Source: Parus major (lineage: Eukaryota > Chordata > Aves > Passeriformes > Paridae). Taken from it: a stretch of 64,000 bases of DNA. The stretch is from positions 32,007,516-32,071,515 of the forward strand of contig NC_031770.1 in assembly GCF_001522545.3 (NCBI RefSeq), read 5' to 3'. Both the position numbers and the translations under genes were made by a program. Numbering within the stretch: position 1 is the first letter of the stretch; every line of letters starts with the position of its first letter. A model generated the notes under the pieces. It saw nothing but the letters and a program-made list of their open reading frames with translations, was not told the origin of the DNA and did not search any database. Positions 36,201-47,300 of this stretch are shown here, in pieces.

Positions 36201-39200
36201 ACGCATGGGAATGTCTCTGGCTTCAAAATTATTTGCCACATGCACACCAGCTAAAATTGTAAACATTTGAATATGAAGAAGTTCTATGGGAACCAGCTTT
36301 GTGAGGACAACTGGGGGCCCGTTATCTCTCAAAAGTCATTAAATGAAAGTCTCCAGTTGCTAAAAATTTAAGTATCACTGATCACAGCATTACAACTGTG
36401 TGGCAGTATCTTTCTTTTCATGATGCACTGTGTTATTGCGTGGTGCCTTGCTGCAGATATTGTTTAGCCAAAACTTAATTGACTTGAAAGTGCCTTTTTC
36501 TGTGCAGAGAACTAAATTTTAATTTCTGATTTACCAGCTGCAATTTTTTTGCTCTTGTCTCAGCGACCTTGTTTCCTCAGTACAAGGTGTGGATTCAGAT
36601 ATCTTTTGGGAGTTGTCTCCTCTGGTTTCCCTAAGACAGCAGAACCACTTATTTTCCTTCACAGGACATCTGAGTTCCATTTATTAATGTTACTTACTAA
36701 AATCATTATTAAATGGTTTTATAATCAACATGAAATAATGTAGAAGTTATCTGTGGTGTGGAAACGATGTCATCATATATTAGCAATGCTCAAAAATAAA
36801 ATAAATATCTCCGCAAGGCTTTTCCAATATTTGTGGAGTGGCACACCTCCAAAGCACACTCAGAGAGGACAGGGTGCTTTTGGAAAGCTTATTTGCATGC
36901 ACCCAGTCATGCAGGCGCGCACACACACACACACACATGGACTGGAGGAACAAAGCTATTCTATTTTGTTGGCTGGGGAGAAGTCAACTGTTGGAGGACA
37001 CTAGTTAGTGCTGCCTGCTGCCAGGCTGAATAGGGTTTCTCTGTTTTTCTGTTCTGGGGGTGTGCCACAGCTGAGAAGAGCAGTCCTGCCCTGCCCTCTG
37101 CTTCCCTGCCACTCCCCAACCAGCATCCCCTGTGAAGGACAGTGCACAGGAAGGTGCCAGCAATGCACTGGGGGTTGTGCTGGCCTCCAGGAGGGGAGAG
37201 TAACAGCTGCCATGAACTCATGCCCCAGGCCAAAACTGGTTTGGGAGAACTTTAATCACAGGATAATATTCACAAAAATTCAAAAAGCTGGGTACAATAC
37301 CTAGTAGAGCCATCCCTACATCTCAAAGCACAGTGCTTACTGATGACAACCTTCATACATAAATCTGGTGTGCCCTGCTTGCCTCTCATTAAGCACATTA
37401 GACCTTCATGAGGAAGGTTGCTGTCGTAACCAGCTTAGTTACTCATTTTCTCTCCGTCCCCCTTAACACAAGTAATGAGCATGCTGAGGCTCTGAAACGG
37501 GTAGACAAAAGATGACAACAGTTCCTGAGATTCATATGGCACATAAATATTTAGCATTTGATTTATGCTGTGTTGATGCTATTCATCAATTGCCTTAATA
37601 AGACCTAGAAACTTTGAGAGAACTTTGTACATGGGAGGAAGGAAAATCATCCCTCTGATGCTAGAAATACGGAAGAGTCAGAGGTCTATGTGTTGTGGGA
37701 AGAGGGAACTGCTCTGTTGTGTCTGATCACTGTGGAAACTGCTGCTCTGCTTTTGGGTTCACAGCCTGAGGGAACAGAAGGATCTGCTCTTTTCAATAGG
37801 CAGATAAAGCTGTATTAAACCTCTCCACCTAAAACTGGGTAGATCAGGAGTTGCACTTCATTTTCCTCCCCCGTCCTCAATTTAGAGGCAACATAGCTGT
37901 GAGGACACTGATGTGCCAGTGAAGGCAAGGGTGAGCTCAGCTGTGCATTATTTGCCAAATTGTGTGAGAGTGTGTGTGTGCATGGGGCTGAGTCAGGGTG
38001 AGGGCATCTTCTGCCAGGTCTTGGGGAAGCAGATGAGAGAGACCAGCAAGATTGCAGCCCCAGAAACTTTGTGCTGGTTTTGTAGTCAGTAGCCACTGCA
38101 CCAGTCATCTCTGCATATTTTAAAAATGACAGGCAGTTTGGGCATCTGCTTACATCAATATTCTGTAAATACAAGGATAAATTGGTAGCCCAAAACAGTG
38201 AGAAAGCTTTGCATAGGTTCTGTTTTGAATGCTATTTATTACACAGCATGATATACACAGCACTCTTATTCATGTCAGTGGGAGTTTTATGCAAACATGG
38301 AAAGCAGAATGTGGCTCAAAATTGTAACTTGATTTGCTGTAGACAGGCCTTTCTGCATGCAAAGCTGTGAAGGCAAGTTCTCCTCTTCACACAAAAAAGG
38401 TGCAAACCCAGTGTAGTACAGAGTCTGTGGTAAAGTGCAGAAAGGTCCTGCTGCCTGGTGTGGTTTTACACCAAGTCTTCCATCACCAGGAATGAAGAGA
38501 AAGAGAGAAGGGAGCAATCCTGGGAAATATGCATAGATAAAATGTTTCCCTACAGCATTTGGTTATATTCAAATTTGCAACTGATTGTTTTTAAGGAATA
38601 AGTGTCCTTCTAGAGATGGGACATTATTATGGGGAGCTGATAAAGTCTCTGCAGATAACAACGTACATAGATTGTTGGAAAAAATGCAATTTTTATCATC
38701 CCAGCATCATCTAACCTTAAATGACTGACCTTAATAATCATAGGTTTATGAATGTATAGATTTATTCTTTTGATAGATATTTTGCCTTATTTTTAGAAAA
38801 TGTGTTGAAAAAACCTGCCTTCCTGACAACATGGAGATTTAAAAAGTAAGTTGTTGTTTTGGTTTTTTTTCTGATATTTATCTAAGTTTGTCTTGCCCTA
38901 GGAGTTAGAAATGCTATTATTTATACTGGTCTTAGTACTCTGACTTTTAGGTGGTGCTGTAGTGACATTGAAATTTCAAATTTCAGGGAAGAGTATACCT
39001 TATGTATGCCTTAAAGTCACCAAATTTTATTACATATTGAAACAAGTGGCCACAGGGTTTGTGTAATTTGGCGTTCACAGATGAAGAAACACTGCCCATG
39101 GGAAAATCCAGATGCTTTGACAATAGAGCATTATTACCATGTAGCATTACAGCACTGATAAAGATTGCCACTGAAGGCTTGGACATATTTATCACCCAGA

Positions 39201-39746
39201 ACTCCTTCTGTGATTGTTACTGCCACAAATAAACTCCTGCAGAGCACATAAGCTTTTCACAGAACAGACTTTTTCCCCCTTATTTTTTGCTTAGAATAAA
39301 GATGATCTCCCTTCACAAGCAAGATTTACCCAAGACCATTTTGAAGAAAGTGTAGCGGAAGGAATCCCTAAAAAATTGTATATCAAAAGCTTAATTAACA
39401 TGCTTAGGCTGTAAATGCAGATATGTACTACAAGGAAAAAAATAGTCTCCTATGTTGAGTCTATTTCATATTCAGTTTGGAAATTCTAAACTAAGACAAA
39501 GTTTTCAAGATATTTCAAAATATACTTCAAAGATTCAGTCTTAGAGCTCTGTGAACCTTAACTGTGACCACAACTGATGGCAGAGTGCCCTATGGATCAC
39601 TACAGAAAGCAGTGAACCCTGCTACTGATGAGAACATTACCTATTCAAAGGTGTCACAGCACATTATGACTGAGAAAACCCTTCTAAACACAGTGAACTG
39701 CATCCTAGAATTGCACTCTCTAACATTCCATATGTTTCATACACAG
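33246..39746. other. single-copy non-coding DNA
   Basis: No recognised gene. About 34440-35020 is pyrimidine-rich on the plus strand, which gives a leucine/serine/proline-rich 154-codon chance frame (34557-35021). About 35700-36110 is AT-rich. The stretch 36400-36580 is repeat-free and AT-rich with an E-box CAGCTG near its centre, and could be a conserved element, but this cannot be tested here. Confidence 0.55.
36915..36938. repeat. (CA)n dinucleotide repeat
   Basis: GCGCGC leads into about nine CA units. This is an ordinary microsatellite; the alternating purine-pyrimidine tract could adopt Z-DNA. Confidence 0.93.
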
Positions 39747-40432
39747 GCCCACTAGCAGGATGGCAGCTTTGCAGGAAAGGACCTGGGGCACCTGATGGAT
39801 TCCAAGTTCAACAGTAGCAGGTCCCTGTGGCAGAGGTGGATGGCAGTATCCTGGGCTGCACTGGGAGGAGTGTTGCCATAAGTCTAGGGGAAGTGATCCT
39901 TCTCTCTTCAGCACCAGTGAGACCACAGCTGGAGTTGTGTGTCCAGGTCTGGCTCCCCAGTATCATAGAAAGATGAAGTTACCAAAGATGATCAAACCAA
40001 GGGCCATAAAGATGATTAAGGGTCAGGAGAAAAGGCTGAAAAAGCTGTGACAGTTCAGTCCAGAGAAGACAAGACTCGGAGGGAGTTCTTATCCATATAT
40101 ACAAATATGTGAGGGGAGGGTGTAAAGAAGATGGAGCCAAGCTATTTCCAGTGGTGACTGGAAATACCATGAGCAATGGCCACAAATTAGAACACAGAAG
40201 GTTTTGTCTGAACATCAGGAAATGCTTTATGCAGTTCAGTGCAGTTAGCTGAGCACTGGCACAGGTTGTCCCAAGAGGTGGTAGAGTTTCCATCATTGGA
40301 GATATTCAAAAGCCAACTGGACGTGGTCCTGGGAAACTAGCTCTAGATGACCCTGCTTGAAAAGGGGGATTGAACGAGATGATCTCCAAAGGTCTTTACA
40401 ACCTCACCCATTTGGCAATTCTGTGATACTAC
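39747..40432 (+). mobile_element. LINE CR1 fragment (long, diverged)
   Basis: Nearly 700 bases follow the CR1 order from late ORF2 to the 3' end: 'GGAAAGGACCTGGGGCACC', 'CACCAGTGAGACCACAGCTG', 'TGTGTCCAGGTCTGGCTCCC', 'TTCAGTCCAGAGAAGACAAG', 'GTTTTGTCTGAACATCAGGA', 'CAGGTTGTCCCAAGAGGTGG', 'GAACGAGATGATCTCC', and a terminus near AATTCTGTGATACTAC. It is the most complete repeat in the window, is 5'-truncated, and has diverged well beyond coding ability. Minus-strand frames within it (such as 39979-40296) are shadows. Confidence 0.93.
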
Positions 40433-42565
40433 TAAACATGCTAAGCAGCAAATCTAGCCTACTGACCTACTGACTAGAGGCATCCTTTCCACACATCCTT
40501 TCCTCAGGTCTATCCAGAAAAGTCTGGGCAACTGAAAGCAACTTGTCTGTCAAATATGCTACCTTGCAATCAAAGCATTGCTCTGATTTTAATCTTTAAA
40601 TAAGTACTGACCAAGCAGTCTACCATTTGTAAACCTCCAAAGCAGTTTGAAAGATTTTGGGCTTTCATACTGTAAAGCGTGTATGTGCAGGCTACTAGGA
40701 CACCTATCATAACACTCTTGATGGTATCAGCTTTGATCACAGAGACATCTTTTATTACAGTAGAATATAGGGGAAAAGTTAGTGTGTGTAGGCTCATCCA
40801 TTTTTAAAAATGTCTACTGCTTGCTTTTTTAAAACCTTTACTTTCCATTTCAGAATCTCGTCTTGAAAAAAAAATCCTAATTTAAAATGTCAGGATTTTT
40901 TTTTTTTTTCTGTATTTGATTTAGTTTTGCTAATTCGTCTTCATTTTCTGACCAGAAATAACTAATTTAACTAGTACTGCTATTTATTTTAGTAACTGAT
41001 TTAGAGCTGGTACAACCTGGTGGGGCTGCTTGTGCCAACGGCATGACGGTTATGTCTGCTGCAGAAAACCTGGCATCATTGCTTGTCCTGAGGAGTAAGG
41101 AATCCAGTTTGGAAATCATAGCTTTTCTAACCCCCACCCACAAATCCAGCCTCGTGCACATGTTAAATCCTATCCATTTGAGATATGACCTGGATGTGTG
41201 CCAGTCCTGCCCCTGCAGCACCATGTGTACCAGCAGTTCTGACCTGCAGAAGAATTTGCTGGGGAAGCATTGAGTGGCTGCTGAGAAGAGAGAAATGGAG
41301 AAACCAGGATGGGAGCCTCCCAGGGATGGGGAAGAAGGGTCATGAGCGGAGCAGTGTGAAGAGGGGAAGCTCTCTCTGCGCACCAACCAAGATTTCACCT
41401 TTGTGTGCATGTGTCCTGTAAGTGATATTTGGTACACATAGCATTCCTCATTGAAATCCCTCACTGAGGCAAGTCATTGCCAAAAAGACCGCCCCCCCTC
41501 CCCCCCACCCCCCAGGAGACTTCAGTCCTTCCTCACATCATATATTAGCACCTCAAATCTCCTGCATTACTGCTCAGACTAAATGTGCATTTAAAAAGAA
41601 AGGGAAAAAAACCCCCACACATTGCAATCTTCCTGTGAAAAAGAATCACAAACATGAGGATAACACCCCAGTCCTGGCTGTTGGGAAACAGTCTCTGTTT
41701 GGGGGGGTTTGCTAACTCGTCCTCTCTGTGGTGGCCAAGCCACCTCAGTGCACAGGCAGTGTAGCGTGTGGAGCCCACGGAGGAGCACGTCCCTTCTCCT
41801 GGGGTCGCCACTACAGTAAATGTCTTGTTAAATAACTGCAGCAGTGGAGATACATGGAGTGCTTGGTGACCCTCATAATTTCTCATTTCTTCCCTCAGAT
41901 GAAGTGGTCGGCAAGTTGTGTTTATGGTGGTAGTCTGAAAAATGTAGGAGCTCTTGGATGATCTCTGCAAGATGTGCTTTCACTTACCCATGTGCATCTC
42001 TTTGTTTCTGAATTTAAAATGTGGTACATCTTAGTGAAGAAAACTAGGTTTCTATGCAGGCAGCCTCTTTTCCAGCTCAGAAGTAAAAGATGTCAAAATA
42101 TGCTTTTTGAACAAACCTTCTTAGAGGCAGAAGGCTTTCTCTATTGATCAGAAAAGCTCAGAGTGACCAAACTGAAGTAAAAATCCCAGGATGATATGGA
42201 GGAGGGTATAATTTTTTTGTTGCAGATGGCATGTCTGAGCAGCATTTGGCTTTGGTTCCTGGACTAATGCAGCATGTTCTTGCTGCCGGTAAATCCAGTC
42301 TACTAAAGATGTGGGTGCTGCAAGACATTCCTAAAGGCTCCCCATTGCACCCCTGTTTCACTTGTGGCCTTTGGTCCCTTTCTCGATCTTCAAATCTGCA
42401 AGTGTCAAAGTTAATAGAAAACATGGAAGGGGGGAATTGAAAAAAATCTGAAAGGTTTTCTGTGGGAATGCTGAGCAGGAATCCCAGAAGTGCACAAAAG
42501 AGTTTTTAGTCTGAGCACCTGTGACACTTAAACACCACTGAAAGCTTTATCTGCAGCTTTCCTGA
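40433..42565. other. single-copy non-coding DNA
   Basis: No recognised gene. It includes a T run at about 40898-40910 and a C-rich tract at about 41489-41514 interrupted by single T and A bases. Confidence 0.6.
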
Positions 42566-43399
42566 TCAAGGGATGGTCCCAGGCAATGCAGTTGCTAGCT
42601 GAAATTTGATTTTTTTTTTTGAGGGATTTATATGCTTTCGTCTCATGAGGATTTCCCACTGCAAATATCTAGAGGTGTGTGTAGCCCAGGACATGTGAAC
42701 AGAAAGAACTCTGCATATTTTGTGGTTTTGTTGAGTGGCAGTGCAGCCCAGGTGATGTAAGAGTGCCTCTGATTTCCAGCTCTGGTACTTCTTTCTTGGA
42801 GAAACCACTAACCTTAACAGATCTGTGGTTTTTTGGTCTGCACACTGACAATGGTGGTATGTACTTGCTGTCCTCTGTAAAGGGACCCCACAGGAGTTGG
42901 GGAAAGTTTCAAAATCAGCAAACTTTTTCATCATCTTGGAGCTGCACAAAGAGGAGCAGAGAGTTTGTGGGTGCTGAAAAGGCTCAGTATGTCTGTCACA
43001 GCTTGCTTTTCTCCCCAGATAGCAGCTATAGAGTACTGGAAGCTCAAATGACTCAGAAGGGGAAGGGGAACCTGTGAAGTCAATGCTACCAAACCCAGCA
43101 ACCAAGTGGTGAGGGAGAGACTTCCTCACTTTTGTGTCTGTGAGTAGGACAAAACATTCCTGGTGCCAGCCTGGAGCCAAGTAACCCACAGCAAGCTGTT
43201 CTGTGGGCAGTGCCAGCGACGAGTGAGCTGAAGTACTGCAGCCAGGTAAACAGCCACGCACGCTTCTCCACAGACCCAGACTGCTCATTTGGTTCCTGTC
43301 TAGACGGCAGTGCCCCGGCACCTCCTGCCCTGTGCCTTCCTGCCCTTCTTGCACACATTTGCTTGTGGGCTTTCCCATTGCACGGGACTGCAGCTCCAC
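42566..43399 (-). CDS. hypothetical long open frame, function unknown
   Basis: This is the longest open frame in the window, 277 codons on the minus strand. It is opened by GTG; the first ATG is codon 8, at about 43378. I see no signal peptide, membrane segment, repeat or known domain. The product is rich in Ser, Leu, Cys and His, as translations of non-coding DNA often are. Its 5' part overlaps a 179-codon plus-strand frame. A frame this long is uncommon by chance in sequence of this composition, which is the only reason to list it. An unspliced single-exon gene, part of an antisense transcript, or chance are all possible; chance is most likely. Confidence 0.12.
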   Translation of the reverse strand: MELQSRAMGKPTSKCVQEGQEGTGQEVPGHCRLDRNQMSSLGLWRSVRGCLPGCSTSAHSSLALPTEQLAVGYLAPGWHQECFVLLTDTKVRKSLPHHLVAGFGSIDFTGSPSPSESFELPVLYSCYLGRKASCDRHTEPFQHPQTLCSSLCSSKMMKKFADFETFPNSCGVPLQRTASTYHHCQCADQKTTDLLRLVVSPRKKYQSWKSEALLHHLGCTATQQNHKICRVLSVHMSWATHTSRYLQWEILMRRKHINPSKKKIKFQLATALPGTIP

Positions 43400-43421
43400 T
43401 CACTCCTTGCCTGCTGCCCAG

Positions 43422-43871
43422 GCTCCGTTTGCCCCTGAGGACACCAGCTCAAACATCAGCTGGAGCGAGGAGCTCGACATCAGGAGAGAAAATGAGCGGT
43501 TTCTCCAGACACCCCTTAAAGATGGTTTCAGCAATTTTTATGTGCCGTCTGGTGAAATGCAAGTTAGCTGTTACCTTGGCAAGGGAAACTTTTATGGACT
43601 GTTCACGCCCTTTGGGCATGACCCCAGCCCCGTGTCTAAGCTCTCTCACACATGTGGGAAGCAGAAGTGCTATAGCAGGCAGCACAGTCACACACGCCAA
43701 AGTGAGATGAGAACCAGACTTGCCTTTTTAGTAGCCTCTAAATGCCGCTGTATCCAAATGAACCCTTTCATTGGGTGGGTGTGCAGAACAAATCCGGGTG
43801 GCAAACATACAAGATTGACTCGTAAGGCAGAGGTCGAGAGGTCACAGAGAAGAAATGATGTTTTGGTGTAG
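43422..43871 (+). CDS. candidate internal or terminal exon, unrecognised protein
   Basis: A good splice acceptor (CTCCTTGCCTGCTGCCCAG) ends at about 43421 and opens into a frame that runs to a TAG near 43869. The first 70 or so codons look more protein-like than most frames here: an acidic stretch with SWSEELDIRRENERF, then a glycine/aromatic-rich stretch with LGKGNFYGLFTPFG. After that the composition becomes basic and irregular. No family is recognised and no consensus donor is obvious. The DNA around 43480-43620 also has the look of a conserved non-coding element. I would call this an untested exon candidate. Confidence 0.15.
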   Translation, partial: APFAPEDTSSNISWSEELDIRRENERFLQTPLKDGFSNFYVPSGEMQVSCYLGKGNFYGLFTPFGHDPSPVSKLSHTCGKQKCYSRQHSHTRQSEMRTRLAFLVASKCRCIQMNPFIGWVCRTNPGGKHTRLTRKAEVERSQRRNDVLV

Positions 43872-43956
43872 GCATCAGGAACCCCAAATATCCACTGGCA
43901 ATGTTCTCTAGAAAATGTGAGCCCTAAAATTCCAGGTCAGTGTCTTGTGGAAGGGA

Positions 43957-44021
43957 NNNNNNNNNNNNNNNNNNNNNNNNNNNNNNNNNNNNNNNNNNNN
44001 NNNNNNNNNNNNNNNNNNNNN
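43957..44021. other. assembly gap (65 N)
   Basis: Unresolved bases. The gap lies immediately upstream of a LINE remnant, so the missing sequence may include more of that element; the true gap size is unknown. Confidence 1.
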
Positions 44022-44372
44022 TTAGCAGTTTCCATTTCATTTTTTGAATTATTAAAAGATCAAATGTTGGAATGCTGGATAGCCTGAATTCATTTGTCAG
44101 ATCACGAAGTACTCATAACATTTCTCAGCCTTAATAACACATCTGCTCTTAAAATGTGGTCTCTTGATAATAGCTGGCTGAAAGTGTCTGAATTTAGGGA
44201 TTATTTGAGACAACAGATTTCCTTCTATTTGGAATTGAATGAGGCATCTGCTCCCTCACCGTCAGCTTTGTGGGATATTCTCAAGGCAATCATAAAAGGG
44301 CAGATCATTTTGTACATTACGAGAAGGAAAAAAGACCTCTGTTGGCAATTACGAGATTTGGAAGGGTGAATT
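44022..44372 (+). mobile_element. L1/Tx1-clade LINE ORF2 remnant (endonuclease end to linker)
   Basis: The frame from 44094 to 44369 begins with Ser-Asp-His (44097-44105). SDH is the catalytic motif at the C-terminal end of the APE-type endonuclease of non-LTR retrotransposons. It continues with the usual L1-type order: a 'WSLDNSWLK' stretch (compare W-x-L-N-N-S-L-L), an aromatic/acidic helix with FYLELNEAS, then ALWDILKAIIKGQII and a basic YITRRKK. In L1/Tx1 elements this linker joins the endonuclease to the reverse transcriptase. An in-frame TGA lies just upstream and no reverse transcriptase follows, so the copy is a fragment. CR1 linkers do not have this sequence, so it is a different clade from the CR1 copies nearby. 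Confidence 0.82.
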
Positions 44373-47300
44373 AGAGACCCGCAAAGGTACCACTTCATGT
44401 CTAAAAATTCTAGCTACTCCATCCATTCTCCCCTCTGTCTAGGGTGGGACACAGATTTATCTGATGAGTGGAGAGGGAGGGGGCAATTCTCCTGTCAAAA
44501 GCAATGTTGGCAAAAGGGAAAGAGAAAGAAAATTAATCAGGAAAGGATATGCGCACTCCATCTTGGATAACTGACCCAACAACATATTAGAGAGATTAGG
44601 ACTCAGAATGGAGAGCAAGGCATGGATCCCTTGGAGGATTAAATGAAATTTTGCCAATATTTATGCCAGTTTGGTACATTGAAAAACCAGGACAAAAAAA
44701 ATGAATGCTTGCAAATTATTTAACACATATTCATCATCAGAATTTTCTCCCACATATAAGCGGAAGATGATTAATAAAGAAGTAAAAACAAAAGCAACTG
44801 GAGCTGAGAGAAGGCACTGCTTTGCACTTTGCAGGTATATAATTCATTTCTGGATGTGACACATGACAGGCAGTGCCCAGATGATGCCATTTGCTACAGT
44901 AGGAAAGGATGGGTGCTCTGGACCACTTGTCCTGGCCAGCACACAGGTGAAGGCAGACAGATAAATATATGCATAAATACACACAATTGCATACATGTAG
45001 ATCTGCATGCATCTGTATATAGTGTATGTATATACTCACATGCGGGCACACATCTATACATATAGATGTATAGATAAGTATATTTAGCTTTTTAGTCAAG
45101 TGACGCAAACTGCTGCAGCTGGAAATAACACTGTCTGCTCATGAAAAGACAGGCATGTACTTAGACTTATTTATGTGGTAGAAAATGTGTTAGAGGGATG
45201 TGAGCTGCCTTAAAGCCTTTGTCAGAGGAGAGGGGAGCAACCTGTCAGACACCTTGGATGCATTTGCATCTGGGAATAGTCATTAACTCTAAGATTGATC
45301 CAAGTATGAAATACCTGGAGGAAGACCTCCTGCTGCAGGGTGGGATTCTGGCAGGTGGAAATGTGCACCCTATGGCCTCACTGTGATGCACAGGCATCCC
45401 CAGTGTGTGGTGGGGAAGACTTTTCTGGTTGGTAGGAGGTAAGCTGCTCTGTTTAACCTGAGATGGGCAGAGGAAGGCGCGTGACACTGGACACTGGCTT
45501 GAAGGCAGTATTTATGAAAATACGTAGCCTGAGTTTGGAAAGGCCACTGAACCTTAAGGGGGTTGTTAGTTATTTTGTGTTTTCTAATACCTGGCTAGAG
45601 CCCAAAGACTGACTTAGGAGCCTTGTGTGAAGGTCCTTTTCTGAAAATTATGACCCTTCATTTTGAATGACTGAAACCGTAGAACAGAAGTCTAGAACCT
45701 CACAGCTCTTCAACTCTACTTCAACTCTGCACCAGTGCCATAGGCCTTGCAACTGTCTCTGTAAAAGGGGATGAGGCAGAGGATGGACTGTGCTTTCCCA
45801 CCACAGAGAGTGCTTGGTACTTTGGCACAATGCAATGTACATAGGACCTTCCCAGAGAGGGAGCGGCAGTGGCTGAGCTTTCTACCCTGGGCAAGTGGCA
45901 TTGCTGTTGGACCAGGGCAGTTTTTGGCTCACAGGTGACTCAGGGAGAAGGAACAAATGCAAACGCTCTGCATAATACATAATATATCCACAGGTCAGTG
46001 AGCATCGCACATCCTGCTCTATGGCTGCGCTGCAAAGTAGGATTCTGCTCTTGTTCTCAGCCCAAGAGACTTGCTCTTTAGCGAAAGCTGTGGAGGCTTA
46101 TGCTGAGAAGGTCTGTGGTGCAATCCCCAGCCTTGGCGGGGATGCTTGGCAGCACTGACACCACCCTGAGCCGCTCTGAGCACTCTGCAGCTGCAGGCGG
46201 GAGCCCGGCCAGGGGGCCGGCGATAGATCCCTGTGCAGGGCTCCCACCGGAGCTGGGCTTTCACACGCTAATCCTCGGGGTGAGGGCAGGGTCTGTAGCT
46301 CCAGGGTTTTCATTTGGGGATGGCTTGGTTTCAAAGGCAGCTTTTTAGCACTTTGATTGAGGCTCACATCAATTCTTCATGTTTTATATTAGATATTGCA
46401 ATTTATATTAGGAGAGGTGTTTGAAGTTTCTGATTTTCCCCTTGGCCACCTTTAAATCTAATTTCTAATATCTTAGCCACTCTAATGAAGTTCACAGTAG
46501 TTTACATTGTTATTAAACTTCTGTTTGGGGAATATAGCTTTAATCCTCATTATATACCAAATATAGGTACCGAATATTCATTGTGTAATTGCAATTAAAA
46601 AATACAACCCCCAAAGGATCTTTTATATTAATTTAAATTATCTTGCACTTATATTATGGTTTGAAATAACCTATACTGCTACAATGTCTTTATTGAAGAC
46701 ATTTCAATGTCTGTAGTTATACTTAGAACTCCTTTTTTCAGTTAAATCCTGTTCTGTGACACTGTAGTCATGTAGATATAGATTTACAGCAGTATTATAT
46801 ATGAACCTTTCTTTCACCCTCTTTGTATTTTAAAGAATCTGTTGAAATCACTAATTCTGCATTCAGTGTTAGCAAAAGTAGAGTAATTAATCCAGGCAGC
46901 TTTTTCATGCATTTGACAAAGCTTCATGTCATATGAGCTGTTTTCTCTTTACAAGCAGAGACAGATTCTTTACTCCTTGCAAGTATCAAGAAAGTCATCA
47001 AGATAAATCCCCAAATAATACATTGAAGGACTTTAAAATACAAAATTTATTGTTTACAGCTTAAACATGAAAAAAACAATTTATAATCTTCTGCATATAG
47101 ATAGCATGGTTTGGGACACATTTGCAGTGGATTTCAATAAAGTAAACTGCTAGCAATTTACAAGATTATTCATTTAAGCTAATGTTTGTAGATAATAATA
47201 CCAACTTCTCTTTAATGTATCTCTCTTGATTCTTGCACTGAACATCCTTTACAAGAAAAAAAAAAAAAGGGCTTTTGAAGTTTTTAGATGACAAATGTTA

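Noticed and set aside
39979..40296. 105-codon minus-strand frame
   Set aside because: It lies inside a plus-strand CR1 copy and is a shadow frame.
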